Source: Thermoplasmata archaeon
GTDB lineage: Archaea; Thermoplasmatota; Thermoplasmata; Thermoplasmatales; Thermoplasmataceae
Direction of reading: 5' to 3'
DNA: 64,000 nucleotides
NCBI GenBank assembly: GCA_021820525.1
Contig: JAKADM010000006.1
Span: forward strand, 1-64,000
The translations under genes were made by a program, and so were the position numbers. The notes below the pieces were generated by a model, which was given only the letters and a program-made list of their open reading frames with translations, was not told the DNA's origin and made no database searches. The number at the start of each line of letters is the position of its first letter. The first letter of the stretch is position 1. This document shows, one piece after another, positions 17,014-26,206 of this stretch.

Positions 17014-18998
17014 AGAATACCAGCCCCTATCATTATGTAGTAAATGGCCCCAATCGCTATGAAGGGTAGCAGAACACCACCTATACCATAAACTATAATG
17101 TTCCTTCTAAGAAGATCATTGATTCCAGAAGGCTTGAACTTCACACCTCTGATTGCAAGGGGAATAAGCAGAGGTATGATGAATGTGTTAAAAATCAATG
17201 CAGAGGTTACCGCAAGAAGTGGATCAGTAAATCCCAGAATATTTATGAATGAAAGTTGAGGGAACATGAAGAAGATTGCAGGAATAATCACGAAATATTT
17301 TGAAATATCATTGGCTATACTGAAGGTTGTGAGTGAACCCCTTGTGATGAGAATCTGTTTTCCGAGGAAGATTACGTCCATCAGTTTTGTTGGATCGTTT
17401 TCAAGATCTATCATGTTTGCAGCATCCTTGGCCGCTTGAGTTCCACTGTTCATTGCAAATCCCACATCGGCAAGAGCCAGTGCTGGAGCATCATTTGTTC
17501 CGTCACCAACCATTGCAACCATCCTCTGCTTTTCCTTCTCCTCCTGCACCTTGTTGTATTTATCTTTTGGCTTGCTGTTTGCCACAACTTCATCTATGGA
17601 AGCCTCCCTGGCGATATACTGTGCAGTTAATTCATTGTCCCCTGTGCACATAACGGGTTTTATATTCATCGCCTTAAGAGCCTCAATCCTCTCCCTTATC
17701 CATGGTTTAAGGACATCATTGAATTCAATGGCTCCAATCACACCTTCATTGGAGATAACAACCATGGCCGTGCCTCCCCTTGAGGATATTTCGGCGCAAA
17801 GGGCATCCACATAGTTATCTTTGCTTCCCACAATCTCCCATATGGCCTTTGGGGACCCCTTGTATATGTATGCGTCACCCTTTTTTACTCCGCTATATTT
17901 TGTATCGGGTGTAAATGGAACAAATTCGTACTGTTTCATATCGATTTCTTTGAACTCAGGGAATCTTTCAAGTGCCTTTTTAACAACAGAGATGCCTTCC
18001 TTTGTTTCATCGAAATATGAGGAAACATAGGCAGCCTTAAAGAGGTCCTTTTCGCTTATGTCTCTGTTTGGATATACCTGATTTGCCTCCCTGTCTCCAA
18101 TGGTTATGGTACCGGTTTTGTCCAGAATTATGGTATCGATATCACCTGCATTCTCAACTGCCCTTCCGCTTTTAGCTATGACATTGAACTGACTCACCTT
18201 GTTAATTGCAGCAACTCCAAGGGCAGGAAGCAGTGCCCCTATGGTAGTTGGAATCAGACATATAAGCAACACTACAAGAATGAACAAATTTACATTTGCC
18301 CCAAGGTATGACCCGAGGGTAAATACTGAGGATGTTATTATGAGGAATACAAGTGTGAGGCCTGAAAGAAGGATTGAAAGTGCAATTTCATTTGGCGTTT
18401 TTGCCCTTATGGAGCCCTCCACAAGTTCAATCATTTTATCCAGGAATGTTTCTCCAGGATCGGCAGTAATTCTTATTTTTACTGTGCTATCTATGAGAAC
18501 AGTTGCACCAGTAACACTATCACCCTGAACTTTGAATACAGGTTTTGATTCCCCTGTTATGGATGATTCGTTGAAATAACCCCTCCCCTCAACTATTTCC
18601 CCATCTGTGGGAACCATTTCATCCCTTCTCACCTCAACTATCATTCCTTTCCTGAGATCGGTCGAATTGACCATTCTTTCGCCATTTTGGTCAATCACTC
18701 TTCCAAGAGTATCCTTTTTCATCTTCCTGAGAGTGGCCGTTATATCCCTGCTTTTTCCTTCGGCCAGAGATTCAGCAAGATTTGAAAAGAATATGGTGAG
18801 AAAAAGTAAAATTATTACGGATATGTAGAAGTTAATGTATTGTCCACTCAGGGATAGATTGTACTGAGAATGGAATGCAAGAAGGTACAGTGAAATTATG
18901 AGTGCAAGCTCGGTTATGAGCATTACGGGATTTCTAACAAGTTTTCTCGGATCAAACTGCCTTAATGCATTAATTGTAGCGATCACATACGGATTCAT
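17007..18998 (-). CDS. kdpB: Potassium-transporting ATPase ATP-binding subunit
   Basis: A 663-residue P-type ATPase. The actuator motif TGES is at about residues 143-146, the phosphorylated Asp is in ILDKTGTITIGD, the nucleotide domain carries KGSPKAIWE, and the hinge motif GDGTNDAPALA follows. About seven membrane helices surround these. It drives high-affinity K+ uptake through KdpA. Start and stop overlap kdpA and kdpC by 4 and 7 bases, so the whole operon is translationally coupled. Confidence 0.97.
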   Translation of the reverse strand: MNPYVIATINALRQFDPRKLVRNPVMLITELALIISLYLLAFHSQYNLSLSGQYINFYISVIILLFLTIFFSNLAESLAEGKSRDITATLRKMKKDTLGRVIDQNGERMVNSTDLRKGMIVEVRRDEMVPTDGEIVEGRGYFNESSITGESKPVFKVQGDSVTGATVLIDSTVKIRITADPGETFLDKMIELVEGSIRAKTPNEIALSILLSGLTLVFLIITSSVFTLGSYLGANVNLFILVVLLICLIPTTIGALLPALGVAAINKVSQFNVIAKSGRAVENAGDIDTIILDKTGTITIGDREANQVYPNRDISEKDLFKAAYVSSYFDETKEGISVVKKALERFPEFKEIDMKQYEFVPFTPDTKYSGVKKGDAYIYKGSPKAIWEIVGSKDNYVDALCAEISSRGGTAMVVISNEGVIGAIEFNDVLKPWIRERIEALKAMNIKPVMCTGDNELTAQYIAREASIDEVVANSKPKDKYNKVQEEKEKQRMVAMVGDGTNDAPALALADVGFAMNSGTQAAKDAANMIDLENDPTKLMDVIFLGKQILITRGSLTTFSIANDISKYFVIIPAIFFMFPQLSFINILGFTDPLLAVTSALIFNTFIIPLLIPLAIRGVKFKPSGINDLLRRNIIVYGIGGVLLPFIAIGAIYYIMIGAGILW

Positions 18999-20764
18999 TT
19001 GACCACCACCAGAGCAAGGGAAAAGGCTCTTCCCCAGGCCAGTAATGGACCAGCCGCAAGTATGGGGAAGAAGGATATCAGCCCAAGAATTATCATTGTA
19101 AACAATAGCATAAAGCCGAACCAGAAGGAGCCAACGTCCACCGACCTCCCATACTGCACCTTAGGCTTCTTATGGGAGAAGGATTCGGCCACAATCAGCT
19201 GGAAAGCAATGATTGGGTACCTTCCCAAAAGCATGATGACACTGTCCATAAGGTTAAAGAACACACTATTGGTTGCAAAACCTCCAATTTCAGAGCCATT
19301 GTTTGAGGCCGAGGATGCGTATTCATAAAGGAGGGCAGTTATCTGGTCAGGTCTCGTATTAACAAAACTTTCCATTAAAATCGGACCAAATAGAAGGGTG
19401 AAGCCAAGTGGTACAATGATGATCAGCGGATGAATTATCAGGCTGAATGTTGAATACTTGATCTCCTTTGAACTGATTTTCAGACTCATAAGTTCAGGAA
19501 GTTTTCCGACCATTAAGGAAACGAGGAACACCGTGAATATGACATAGGAAAATATATTTAACACACCTGTACCAACTCCTCCCAGTGGGTCATTTAGAAG
19601 AATTGGGAATAAAACTCCAAGAATACCTGCGGGAGTATAGTCTATGAGTGCTGCGTTTGCTGCCCCAGTTGAAGTCAATGTTGCTGCGCTGCCAAAGATT
19701 GCGCTCTGGGATATTCCAATGGCCGTCTCCTTTCCAATGTAATTGCCTCCAAAATTTATGCCAAGTGTTGATATGGAAGGCACGCCGGCCATTTCCCCGA
19801 AAAACGCAAGGAAGGCACTGAAGGCAAACAGTGTCATGATAACCCCAAAGAGCATCCTTGAGAACTTCCTGTTATCAAGGACCTGGCCTATGGCAAAAAT
19901 GGATCCAATGGGAATTATGGTAAAAGATATAACTTCAATTATGTTTGTTATCCACGATGGATTTTCGAAAGGATAACCGGCATTTGTTCCATAGAAACCA
20001 CCTCCATTTGTTCCTATATTTTTAATTCCTTCAAGGGATGCAACTGGGCCCACTGGAATACCCACGGTAAATTTATCAAAGAATGGGTGTATTATAATAC
20101 TTGTATAGGTTGTATCTGGCACACCAAATGTTATTAATAGAATTGTTGCAAGGATTGAAAGTGGCAAAAGCAAGTCAAAAATGGAAACAAGAAAATCGTG
20201 GAAAAAGTTTCCAAGTTTTCCATCATCGCTGATAATACCCCTTATAAAGGCCATTGAAGCTGCAAATCCTGTAGCAGCAGATTCATACATCAATCCAATA
20301 ATAACTATTGTCACATCTGTATAGGAGAGCCTTAGTGGGCTTGAATAGTGCTGCAGATTTGTATTTGTGAGAAAACTTATTACGGTATTGAGTGCAAGAT
20401 AGAAATTCATGGGCCTCTGTCCTGGGAATTTAAAGAAATATCCCTGAATTATTAAAAATAGAAGAGAAAAAACGCCCACAATGAAGTTAAAAATTATTAA
20501 AGTCAGAAAATAGCCCTTAAAGCTGCTTGTATTGTTCGGATCAACTCCAGCATACGCCTCGATTTTTTTAATTACCGGAGCAGTAAATCTTCGAAGTTTT
20601 GTATTTTCTCCAGTATATAATTTTTTAATATATGGGGCGAGCAGAAATCCTAAAAATGAAATTACCGCTAAATATATTATAATTATTATAATTCCAGAAA
20701 CCATTCTATTATTTACAAAAAAATCTATCCAAAAATTTCCCGTAGAACTGGTGCTTGTATTCAT
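18995..20764 (-). CDS. kdpA: Potassium-transporting ATPase potassium-binding subunit
   Basis: A 589-residue channel-like subunit with about ten membrane helices and four selectivity-filter-like loops, of which TNGGGFYGTNAGYPFENP is the clearest. It belongs to the SKT superfamily and selects and carries K+. It is slightly longer than the E. coli protein (557). The start ATG overlaps the kdpF stop codon (ATGA). Confidence 0.97.
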   Translation of the reverse strand: MNTSTSSTGNFWIDFFVNNRMVSGIIIIIIYLAVISFLGFLLAPYIKKLYTGENTKLRRFTAPVIKKIEAYAGVDPNNTSSFKGYFLTLIIFNFIVGVFSLLFLIIQGYFFKFPGQRPMNFYLALNTVISFLTNTNLQHYSSPLRLSYTDVTIVIIGLMYESAATGFAASMAFIRGIISDDGKLGNFFHDFLVSIFDLLLPLSILATILLITFGVPDTTYTSIIIHPFFDKFTVGIPVGPVASLEGIKNIGTNGGGFYGTNAGYPFENPSWITNIIEVISFTIIPIGSIFAIGQVLDNRKFSRMLFGVIMTLFAFSAFLAFFGEMAGVPSISTLGINFGGNYIGKETAIGISQSAIFGSAATLTSTGAANAALIDYTPAGILGVLFPILLNDPLGGVGTGVLNIFSYVIFTVFLVSLMVGKLPELMSLKISSKEIKYSTFSLIIHPLIIIVPLGFTLLFGPILMESFVNTRPDQITALLYEYASSASNNGSEIGGFATNSVFFNLMDSVIMLLGRYPIIAFQLIVAESFSHKKPKVQYGRSVDVGSFWFGFMLLFTMIILGLISFFPILAAGPLLAWGRAFSLALVVVK

Positions 20765-20859
20765 AATTTCTCAGCCCTCACAATACTATATAAGAGATAA
20801 AATGAGGCAAGACCGACAGCTACCACCAGAGGTATTAACCACGGATTTAACTGAAACAT
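20761..20859 (-). CDS. kdpF: KdpF, small potassium-ATPase subunit
   Basis: A 32-residue ORF below usual length cut-offs. It is a single membrane helix, with the middle part reading WLIPLVVAVGLASFYLLYS, followed by a short basic end (RAEKL). This is the size and shape of KdpF, the lipid-like stabiliser of the Kdp complex, and its place directly before kdpA with a 4-base ATGA overlap is diagnostic. A TATA-like box lies about 50 bases upstream, so the leader would be about 25 nucleotides. Confidence 0.9.
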   Translation of the reverse strand: MFQLNPWLIPLVVAVGLASFYLLYSIVRAEKL

Positions 20860-20900
20860 TTCGACTTACATAAATTTCCAATATTAAAGTTTAATTCAAT

Positions 20901-20916
20901 ACGTTTATATATCAAA
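20901..20916 (-). promoter_or_regulatory. TATA-like element of kdpFABC
   Basis: On the minus strand this reads tttgatatataaacgt, the best TATA box before kdpF. The start site would fall near 20884, leaving a short leader. An inverted repeat lies just upstream. Confidence 0.45.
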
Positions 20917-20919
20917 ATA

Positions 20920-20934
20920 GGAATTTATTATTCC
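20920..20934. repeat. Inverted repeat upstream of the kdp TATA box
   Basis: The sequence GGAATTTATTATTCC has perfect 5-base arms (GGAAT/ATTCC) around a 5-base spacer. It sits directly upstream of the kdpFABC TATA element, a typical place for a transcription factor site. The arms are short for an AT-rich region, so chance cannot be excluded. Confidence 0.3.
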
Positions 20935-20979
20935 AAAGGTCTAATAAAGGGAAAACGCAATAAGAAAAACTTAATGGTT

Positions 20980-22527
20980 TTAGATTAAATTTTTACTCAT
21001 ATAAGGGCCATATTTAGCATAGCCAAATTTTCTGAAATATTCTCTGACTCCAACACCGCTAATTACAAGGATTTTATCATAGCCGAATTCCTCTGAGGTA
21101 ATTCTTTCAGCCTCCTGGAGCATCTGTCTGCCCAGACCCCTATGCTGGTACTGCCTTTCATCGTGCTTTCCAACCGGGACTATTCTGCCAACAGTCCTTA
21201 TCTCCCTTATCATCCCTGAACCTGCAGTTTCCTCTTTCCATGAATCATCTCTGATCTTTCTTAACCTGAGGTAGGATGCAATATTGTTGTTTTCATCCTC
21301 AAAGGATAGGAATATTTCCTTGCTTCCAGAAGCATTGTAATCTACCCTTTTCATCAGAAGTCTCTGCTCACCTGTTGAAAAGAATCCAATTTCTCTCCCT
21401 CTGATTTCCATACTCCTTATCCCATTTTCCTTCAATTTTTCTTCCACAAGGTTTCTCAGGTCACTTCTCTTAACACCTGCATCTATAAATTTGACTGGTA
21501 TGTCCCTCTGCATCCTCTGAACCCTTATCCATGGGGGCATCTCTTTCATCATTTCAAAAATAAGATTGGCTGCCTCCTCAGTTTCCATAGGTTCATATTC
21601 TCCATTTTGCCACATGTTGTAAAGTTTTGTTCCTTTGACAACCAGAGTCGGGTATATTTTGAACATATCTGGCTTAAAACGCTCATCATTAATCATGAGG
21701 CGAAAACTCTCAAGATCCTTCTCATAGGATGATCCATACATTCCAGGCATCACGTGGTAAACAATTTTTAATCCTGCATCCTTCGAAAGTAAGGTAGACC
21801 TTGTAATTTCATCAATGCCGTGACCTCTGTGGTTCATTCTCAGTACATCTTCATCTATAATTTGAACCCCCAGTTCAACCTTGGTAGTTCCATATTTAAG
21901 GGATTCTTCAATTTCCCTTTCCATGAACCAGTCGGGCTTTGTTTCAACAGTTAGACCTATACATCTTCTCTTTGCAGTCTCATTCAGCAAAATGCTTTCC
22001 TCCAGGCTTCCTGACACAGATCCATTCATCCCGTCAAAACATCCCTTTACGAAGTTTTCCTGATATTCCTTATCCCGGGCAGTAAAGGTCCCGCCCATTA
22101 TTATGAGATCAACCTTGGATGTATCGTGCCCTATGGTTTCCAGTTGCTTCAACCGGTTAAATGTTATGCTGAAAGGGTCATAATTGTTCATTCTCCCCCG
22201 GAGAGCCGATGGTTCATATCCTGTATAAGCCTGTGGCGAATTATTTTCAAGTCCTCCTGGGCAGAATATACATCTTCCATGGGGACAGATTTCCGGAGAG
22301 GTCATGGCTGCGACAACAGCCACTCCTGAAATCGTTCTTGTTGGTTTTAATCTTAGAATTTCCTTTCCTCTTTCATCTATATATCCTGAATTCAATATTT
22401 CTGAATTTGATGGTACTCTGTCCATTCCATATTTTTTCGAGAGCCTTACCTTTATTTTTTGAAGATCGTCACCGCTTAAAATTTCTCCATTTTTTATGCG
22501 TTCCGAAATATCCTGGTAAATATTCAT
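20980..22527 (-). CDS. elp3: tRNA uridine(34) acetyltransferase (archaeal Elp3)
   Basis: A protein of about 515 residues joining a radical SAM domain and a GNAT acetyltransferase domain. The cluster ligands are in CPHGRCIFCPGG (C-x4-C-x2-C) at about residues 90-101; the GNAT domain with GRQMLQEAERI is in the last 120 residues. Archaeal Elp3 makes carboxymethyl-type modification at wobble uridine 34 of tRNA. The frame is open to a TTG at 22539; I prefer the ATG at 22527. It stands alone, as is usual in archaea. Confidence 0.95.
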   Translation of the reverse strand: MNIYQDISERIKNGEILSGDDLQKIKVRLSKKYGMDRVPSNSEILNSGYIDERGKEILRLKPTRTISGVAVVAAMTSPEICPHGRCIFCPGGLENNSPQAYTGYEPSALRGRMNNYDPFSITFNRLKQLETIGHDTSKVDLIIMGGTFTARDKEYQENFVKGCFDGMNGSVSGSLEESILLNETAKRRCIGLTVETKPDWFMEREIEESLKYGTTKVELGVQIIDEDVLRMNHRGHGIDEITRSTLLSKDAGLKIVYHVMPGMYGSSYEKDLESFRLMINDERFKPDMFKIYPTLVVKGTKLYNMWQNGEYEPMETEEAANLIFEMMKEMPPWIRVQRMQRDIPVKFIDAGVKRSDLRNLVEEKLKENGIRSMEIRGREIGFFSTGEQRLLMKRVDYNASGSKEIFLSFEDENNNIASYLRLRKIRDDSWKEETAGSGMIREIRTVGRIVPVGKHDERQYQHRGLGRQMLQEAERITSEEFGYDKILVISGVGVREYFRKFGYAKYGPYMSKNLI

Positions 22528-23560
22528 GCTTATTATCAATATGTCAATTTAGAATTTAAACAAATTGAAAAGAATTTATGAATCTTAAAATTCAATGGCA
22601 GGATAGGTGGTAAAACTTACTGGGTGTTCGGAAAAATATTTATATTCAGGAATGTGTTATTAAAATATGACAAATAGAGATTTTACCATAAAATTTCTCT
22701 TTTTCTAATTATAAGAATGGAACCGAATAAATGGCACATGTAAATTAAGGCGTTATATATATTTTAAATAGTTCAACGAACAAAATTACAGGAAGCATTA
22801 TTGTGGGAAATCATCAAGACCAAATAGCAATGGAACTCCAAAGAGAGATAGGCAAATCTCTCAAACAAAGGCTCAGATAATGTTTATGTCATAATTTGGT
22901 CCAAAAATATGGAACAGGAAGTCATCCATTTTGGAAAATCTCCCGTAGGGGAAGCATATGATCTGTCAGATGAAAATGTGTGAGTGGCGAACCATAATTC
23001 AAAAAACTTTTTTATTAATACTTCACCCAATAAGATTATTGCAAAAATTAATGTAGTAATAGATATCCAGAAGCTTTATTTTACCATTCAATGAATGGAT
23101 TGGATTGTTACGTGAAAGAAACTAATATTTTAAAATAATATGTAAAATCCAATATGAGAATTGTTAAGTTTAGTTGGAAAATTAGATTAAAATAAAATTT
23201 AAAGATAAAATTACTGGTGCAAAAAAATCAAAGGGTGATTTTTGTAATTTAAAGTTAAGGCATTTCCTTTTAGGGCCTTGAATTATGGATCATAACATAC
23301 AACTTTCAATTTTTTTTGGCATACCATTTAGAAAATTTAATGACTATGACTATAACATAATATGACACAAGATATATGGAATAATTCATAAACTTTTAGT
23401 TAGGAATATCCTTCCAGGAATGATCTTAAAGAAAGTTTTTTCTGAAGTTTCTTTTGTTGATAATTGCCTTTTTAGCCATGGCAAACGACTGCTTTAGTTT
23501 GATCACATATAATTTATTTGGAACAGAAATCCAATTATATTTAATCCTGATCTTGAATCC
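22528..23560. other. AT-rich gene-poor kilobase
   Basis: About one kilobase without a convincing gene in otherwise tightly packed DNA. It is clearly more AT-rich than its flanks. It contains two TATA-like stretches (22636-22648 and 22752-22770) followed only by very short ORFs (13 and 8 codons) and a broken reading frame (listed separately). No tRNA, rRNA or recognisable RNA gene was seen. It may hold an unrecognised non-coding RNA or be the scar of a lost gene. Confidence 0.6.
22794..23094 (+). pseudogene. Possible decayed ORF
   Basis: Starting at 22794 (GTG at 22803) a frame runs to a stop at 22878-22880. The next frame then continues with 35 codons of protein-like composition to a TGA at 22981, and after that stop 36 more codons to TGA at 23092. 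Joined, this would be a gene of about 100 codons with one frameshift and one in-frame stop, behind a TATA-like stretch at 22752-22770. I recognise no family; a chance run in AT-rich DNA is a serious alternative. Confidence 0.3.
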
Positions 23561-24046
23561 ATGGGTAATTTGGAGACTGTGAAGATAGATTTTCCGGAGG
23601 ATTCCAATGTAATTTTGGGTTATTCCCATTTTATCAAAACTGTGGAGGATCTGGAGGAGATTATAAAAACATCAAGGCCTGATGCCATATATGCAATCGT
23701 CTTTTCAGAAGCCTCAGGGGAAAGGTTGATAAGATATGAGGGAAATGACGAGGGACTTATAAAAATAGGAATTGATAACATAAGAAAACTTGGCTGTGGA
23801 CATACATTTTTAATTATATTAAAGAACGTGTTCCCCATATCCATTCTGAACCAGATCAAAGCATGTCAGGAAGTGGGAAGGATATTTGCAGCTACTGCAA
23901 ATCCACTGTATGCAGTTATTTACAGGGAAGCTGAGAGAGCCGGAATCCTTGGGGTGATTGATGGTTATTCTCCCGTTGGAGTCGAAACTGAGCAGGATAA
24001 GGAAAAAAGAAGGGCCTTGATTAGAAAGATAGGGTACAAAAAATAG
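23561..24046 (+). CDS. Adenosine-specific kinase family protein (DUF355)
   Basis: A 161-residue protein matching the PF04008 'adenosine specific kinase' family along its whole length: YSHFIKTVEDLEEIIKT, VFSEASGERLIRYEGND, GCGHTFLIILKNVFPISILN, GRIFAATANPLYAVI and GILGVIDGYSPVGVE. Adenosine binding and kinase activity are attributed to the family from structural work; the physiological role is unclear. ATG at 23561 lies about 23 bases after a TATA-like attatatttaat. The stop codon TAG overlaps the first two bases of tRNA-Arg. Confidence 0.88.
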   Translation: MGNLETVKIDFPEDSNVILGYSHFIKTVEDLEEIIKTSRPDAIYAIVFSEASGERLIRYEGNDEGLIKIGIDNIRKLGCGHTFLIILKNVFPISILNQIKACQEVGRIFAATANPLYAVIYREAERAGILGVIDGYSPVGVETEQDKEKRRALIRKIGYKK

Positions 24047-24116
24047 GCTCGTAGTGTAATGGATATCATATGGGCCTCCGGAGCCCATGATCCGGGTTCG
24101 AATCCCGGCGAGCCTG
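24045..24116 (+). tRNA. tRNA-Arg(CCG)
   Basis: A complete 72-base cloverleaf. Acceptor arms AGGCTCG (24045-24051) and CGAGCCT (24109-24115) pair perfectly, with discriminator G at 24116. The anticodon stem TGGGC/GCCCA encloses CTCCGGA with anticodon CCG at 24078-24080. The T arm is CCGGG-TTCGAAT-CCCGG. No intron and no encoded CCA. Decodes CGG. Its 5' end overlaps the stop codon of the upstream protein gene by two bases. Confidence 0.97.
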
Positions 24117-24177
24117 TCAACAGAAACAGGAGAATAAAAATAAAGCAATTTAAATTTCTTAAAAATAAATGAAACGA

Positions 24178-25085
24178 TTAGAAACAATCCAATATATTGG
24201 ACCGACTTCCCATGAATATTCTGTCCAAATCCAATTTTTCCACGAATAACATCATATCCTCACTGTCCAGAGATTTGGAAATTTCAATTTCTCTATCCCC
24301 ATCAGTCTGCATTTTCATATTTTTGAGAATCCGGCCCTTTAAATAATGGAATATTGCCACCGAATTATCATTTTGGATTGCCAGGTCACATTCTTTCAAA
24401 GCATCATAATAAAGGTTAATTTCACCCCTGTTAAATGCAACTCGGGCTATCTCTTTGCCTTTAATATAATGAAAATAGCTATTTCCTGGGTAATTCTCTA
24501 ATATTTTATCAATCTCATCAATGGCCTGATAGGATCGGCCAATGGATACGAGGTACTTGACAAAGGAATCTATGGCATATGTTTCTTCATCATCTGAATC
24601 TTTATTTTCCATAAGGAACCTGTATTCTGACACAATTTCAAAATCAAGAATATTATTAACTTCATTAAATGCATTCAAGATCTCCGCATCTTTTTGGTTT
24701 ATAATACAGCCCTGGGTTGTAATTTTTAGCCGTAAATTACTTTTCATCGCTTTCTGAGCCTTTCCGAGATACTCGATTTTATGGTTCCTATACCAGTGGT
24801 TATTGGGAACTAATTTTATTGCAAAGTTAAATTCATCCACTGCCTCCACTATCAACTTCTCATCATTTTCTCTGTATTTATTATTAATATTACCATTAGT
24901 TTTATCAGAATCTCTGCCATCAATGTTTGAAACACTGGCCATACAAGGTAAAGTTTGGTCAGTTCTATACCCCTTTTTAAATGGTATTCTGATTTTTCTG
25001 GAAATTTTAATATTTTTTGATCAAGTTCCGTGAGTGTTTTTATAATGGCACTTCTTTCCTGATCAATATTTATATTCTCGTTCAT
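24178..25085 (-). pseudogene. TPR-like protein, apparently split by a frameshift
   Basis: Two overlapping minus-strand frames look like parts of one gene. The 5' part (25085 to about 24955) starts MNENINIDQERS and carries ELDQKILKFPEKSEYHLKRG. The 3' part (254 codons from an ATG at 24942, ending at 24178) continues with TPR-like units such as IDEIDKILENYPGNSYFHYIKGKEIA and CDLAIQNDNSVAIFHYLKGR. Reading switches frame somewhere in about 24943-25028, where both frames are open. Joined, it would be about 300 residues. Alternatives are that the 3' ORF is a shorter gene starting at 24942, programmed frameshifting, or a sequence error. Function unknown; TPRs bind other proteins. Confidence 0.6.
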
Positions 25086-25268
25086 TGAATTCAAATTAAC
25101 TAAGACAAAAACTTATTTATATTTTTCTCTGCGCAAAAAATTGTAATATTGACTGTTCCAAAAGTTTATCACAGTGAAAAGTTCACATTGTAAATTTGAA
25201 GGGGTTGGAGGAAAAATCCACTCCTGTCATAAATATAAATTTACGTTTTATTTTTAAATATCTTAAAG

Positions 25269-26183
25269 TTAATTGTTCTGCCCTTTTCTATTGGAAAAAT
25301 AGAAATCTTCAATGGTCTGTTTCTCGATCTTGAATGAAAGCACCTTATATCCATTTTTAACAAGGGTTGTGTTTAAATCATCCACTTCCGGGTCCTGTTC
25401 CGTAATAAGCTGATATGTGTTTCCTATTCTTCTTGCATCTCCCAGACGTGATAGAAAGGGGAGCAGGTTTTCATCAGGATTCTTCACCTCTAAAATGATC
25501 TTTACATTCCTTGAGTTATTTAGCTTTTCAATCCCTATTTCATCCTTCATCCTTCCATTTTCAAAGAGGATGACGTCGTCTGCAATGCTTTCCAGTTCCT
25601 TAAGAATGTGGGAAGAAACAATAATTGTCTTCCCCCTGCTCCTTTCCTCAAGAATGAAATCACTTATCATCCTTATTCCATCAGGGTCAAAGCCATTGTA
25701 AGGCTCATCCATCACAATATTCTTTGGATCATTAAGGACCGCAAAGGCCAGGGAAACTCTTCTCCTCTGTCCCAAAGAAAGCTTGTGCATGTTTTTTTTC
25801 CATATATTTTCAGGTAATCCAAATCTTATCATCAATTCCCTGCCCTTTTCTCCTGCCTCCCTGTAATCTAATCCCCGCATTGCTCCAAAATATTCAAACT
25901 GGTCAATTATTTTTTGAAAACCGTTAAGTTTTGAGGAATCAGGCATCCATCCAATCTTCATTAAGGATTCTTCCCTGTCTCTTATGGTGTCAAGGTTATC
26001 TATTAAAACAGTTCCGGATGTTTGAGTATGGGCACCTGCAATTATATTTATCAGGGTGGTCTTACCGGCCCCATTTGGGCCCACAATGCCGTAGATCTTT
26101 CCATCATCAAAGGTGTAACTTACAGATCGGACTCCCTCATTCCTTTTACTGTAAATCTTTGAAACATTTTGAAGTTCAATCAT
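25269..26183 (-). CDS. ABC transporter ATP-binding protein (no adjacent permease)
   Basis: A 304-residue ABC ATPase of the ABC-2 exporter type. Walker A is VGPNGAGKTTL (about residues 34-44), the signature LSLGQRRRVS, Walker B NIVMDEPYNGFDPDG, and the switch His in VSSHILKELE. The last ~90 residues form the extension common to drug/antibiotic-type exporters. No membrane partner is next to it: downstream is the TPR-like gene and upstream DUF3501. The permease must be elsewhere, or the protein has a non-transport role. Confidence 0.9.
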   Translation of the reverse strand: MIELQNVSKIYSKRNEGVRSVSYTFDDGKIYGIVGPNGAGKTTLINIIAGAHTQTSGTVLIDNLDTIRDREESLMKIGWMPDSSKLNGFQKIIDQFEYFGAMRGLDYREAGEKGRELMIRFGLPENIWKKNMHKLSLGQRRRVSLAFAVLNDPKNIVMDEPYNGFDPDGIRMISDFILEERSRGKTIIVSSHILKELESIADDVILFENGRMKDEIGIEKLNNSRNVKIILEVKNPDENLLPFLSRLGDARRIGNTYQLITEQDPEVDDLNTTLVKNGYKVLSFKIEKQTIEDFYFSNRKGQNN

Positions 26184-26206
26184 AAAAGAATAATAAAAGA
26201 ATGTAT

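Noticed and set aside
16357-20934. KdpD or KdpE next to the pump operon
   Set aside because: All ORFs on both sides were read; none is a sensor kinase or response regulator.
22667-22708. Thirteen-codon ORF behind a TATA-like stretch in the AT-rich kilobase
   Set aside because: Too short to distinguish from chance; no other evidence.
23426-23629. Minus-strand ORF of 67 codons at the start of the adenosine kinase family gene
   Set aside because: It overlaps the conserved N-terminus of a clear gene, is very rich in Lys, Ile and Asn as AT-rich noise would be, and shows no start signals.
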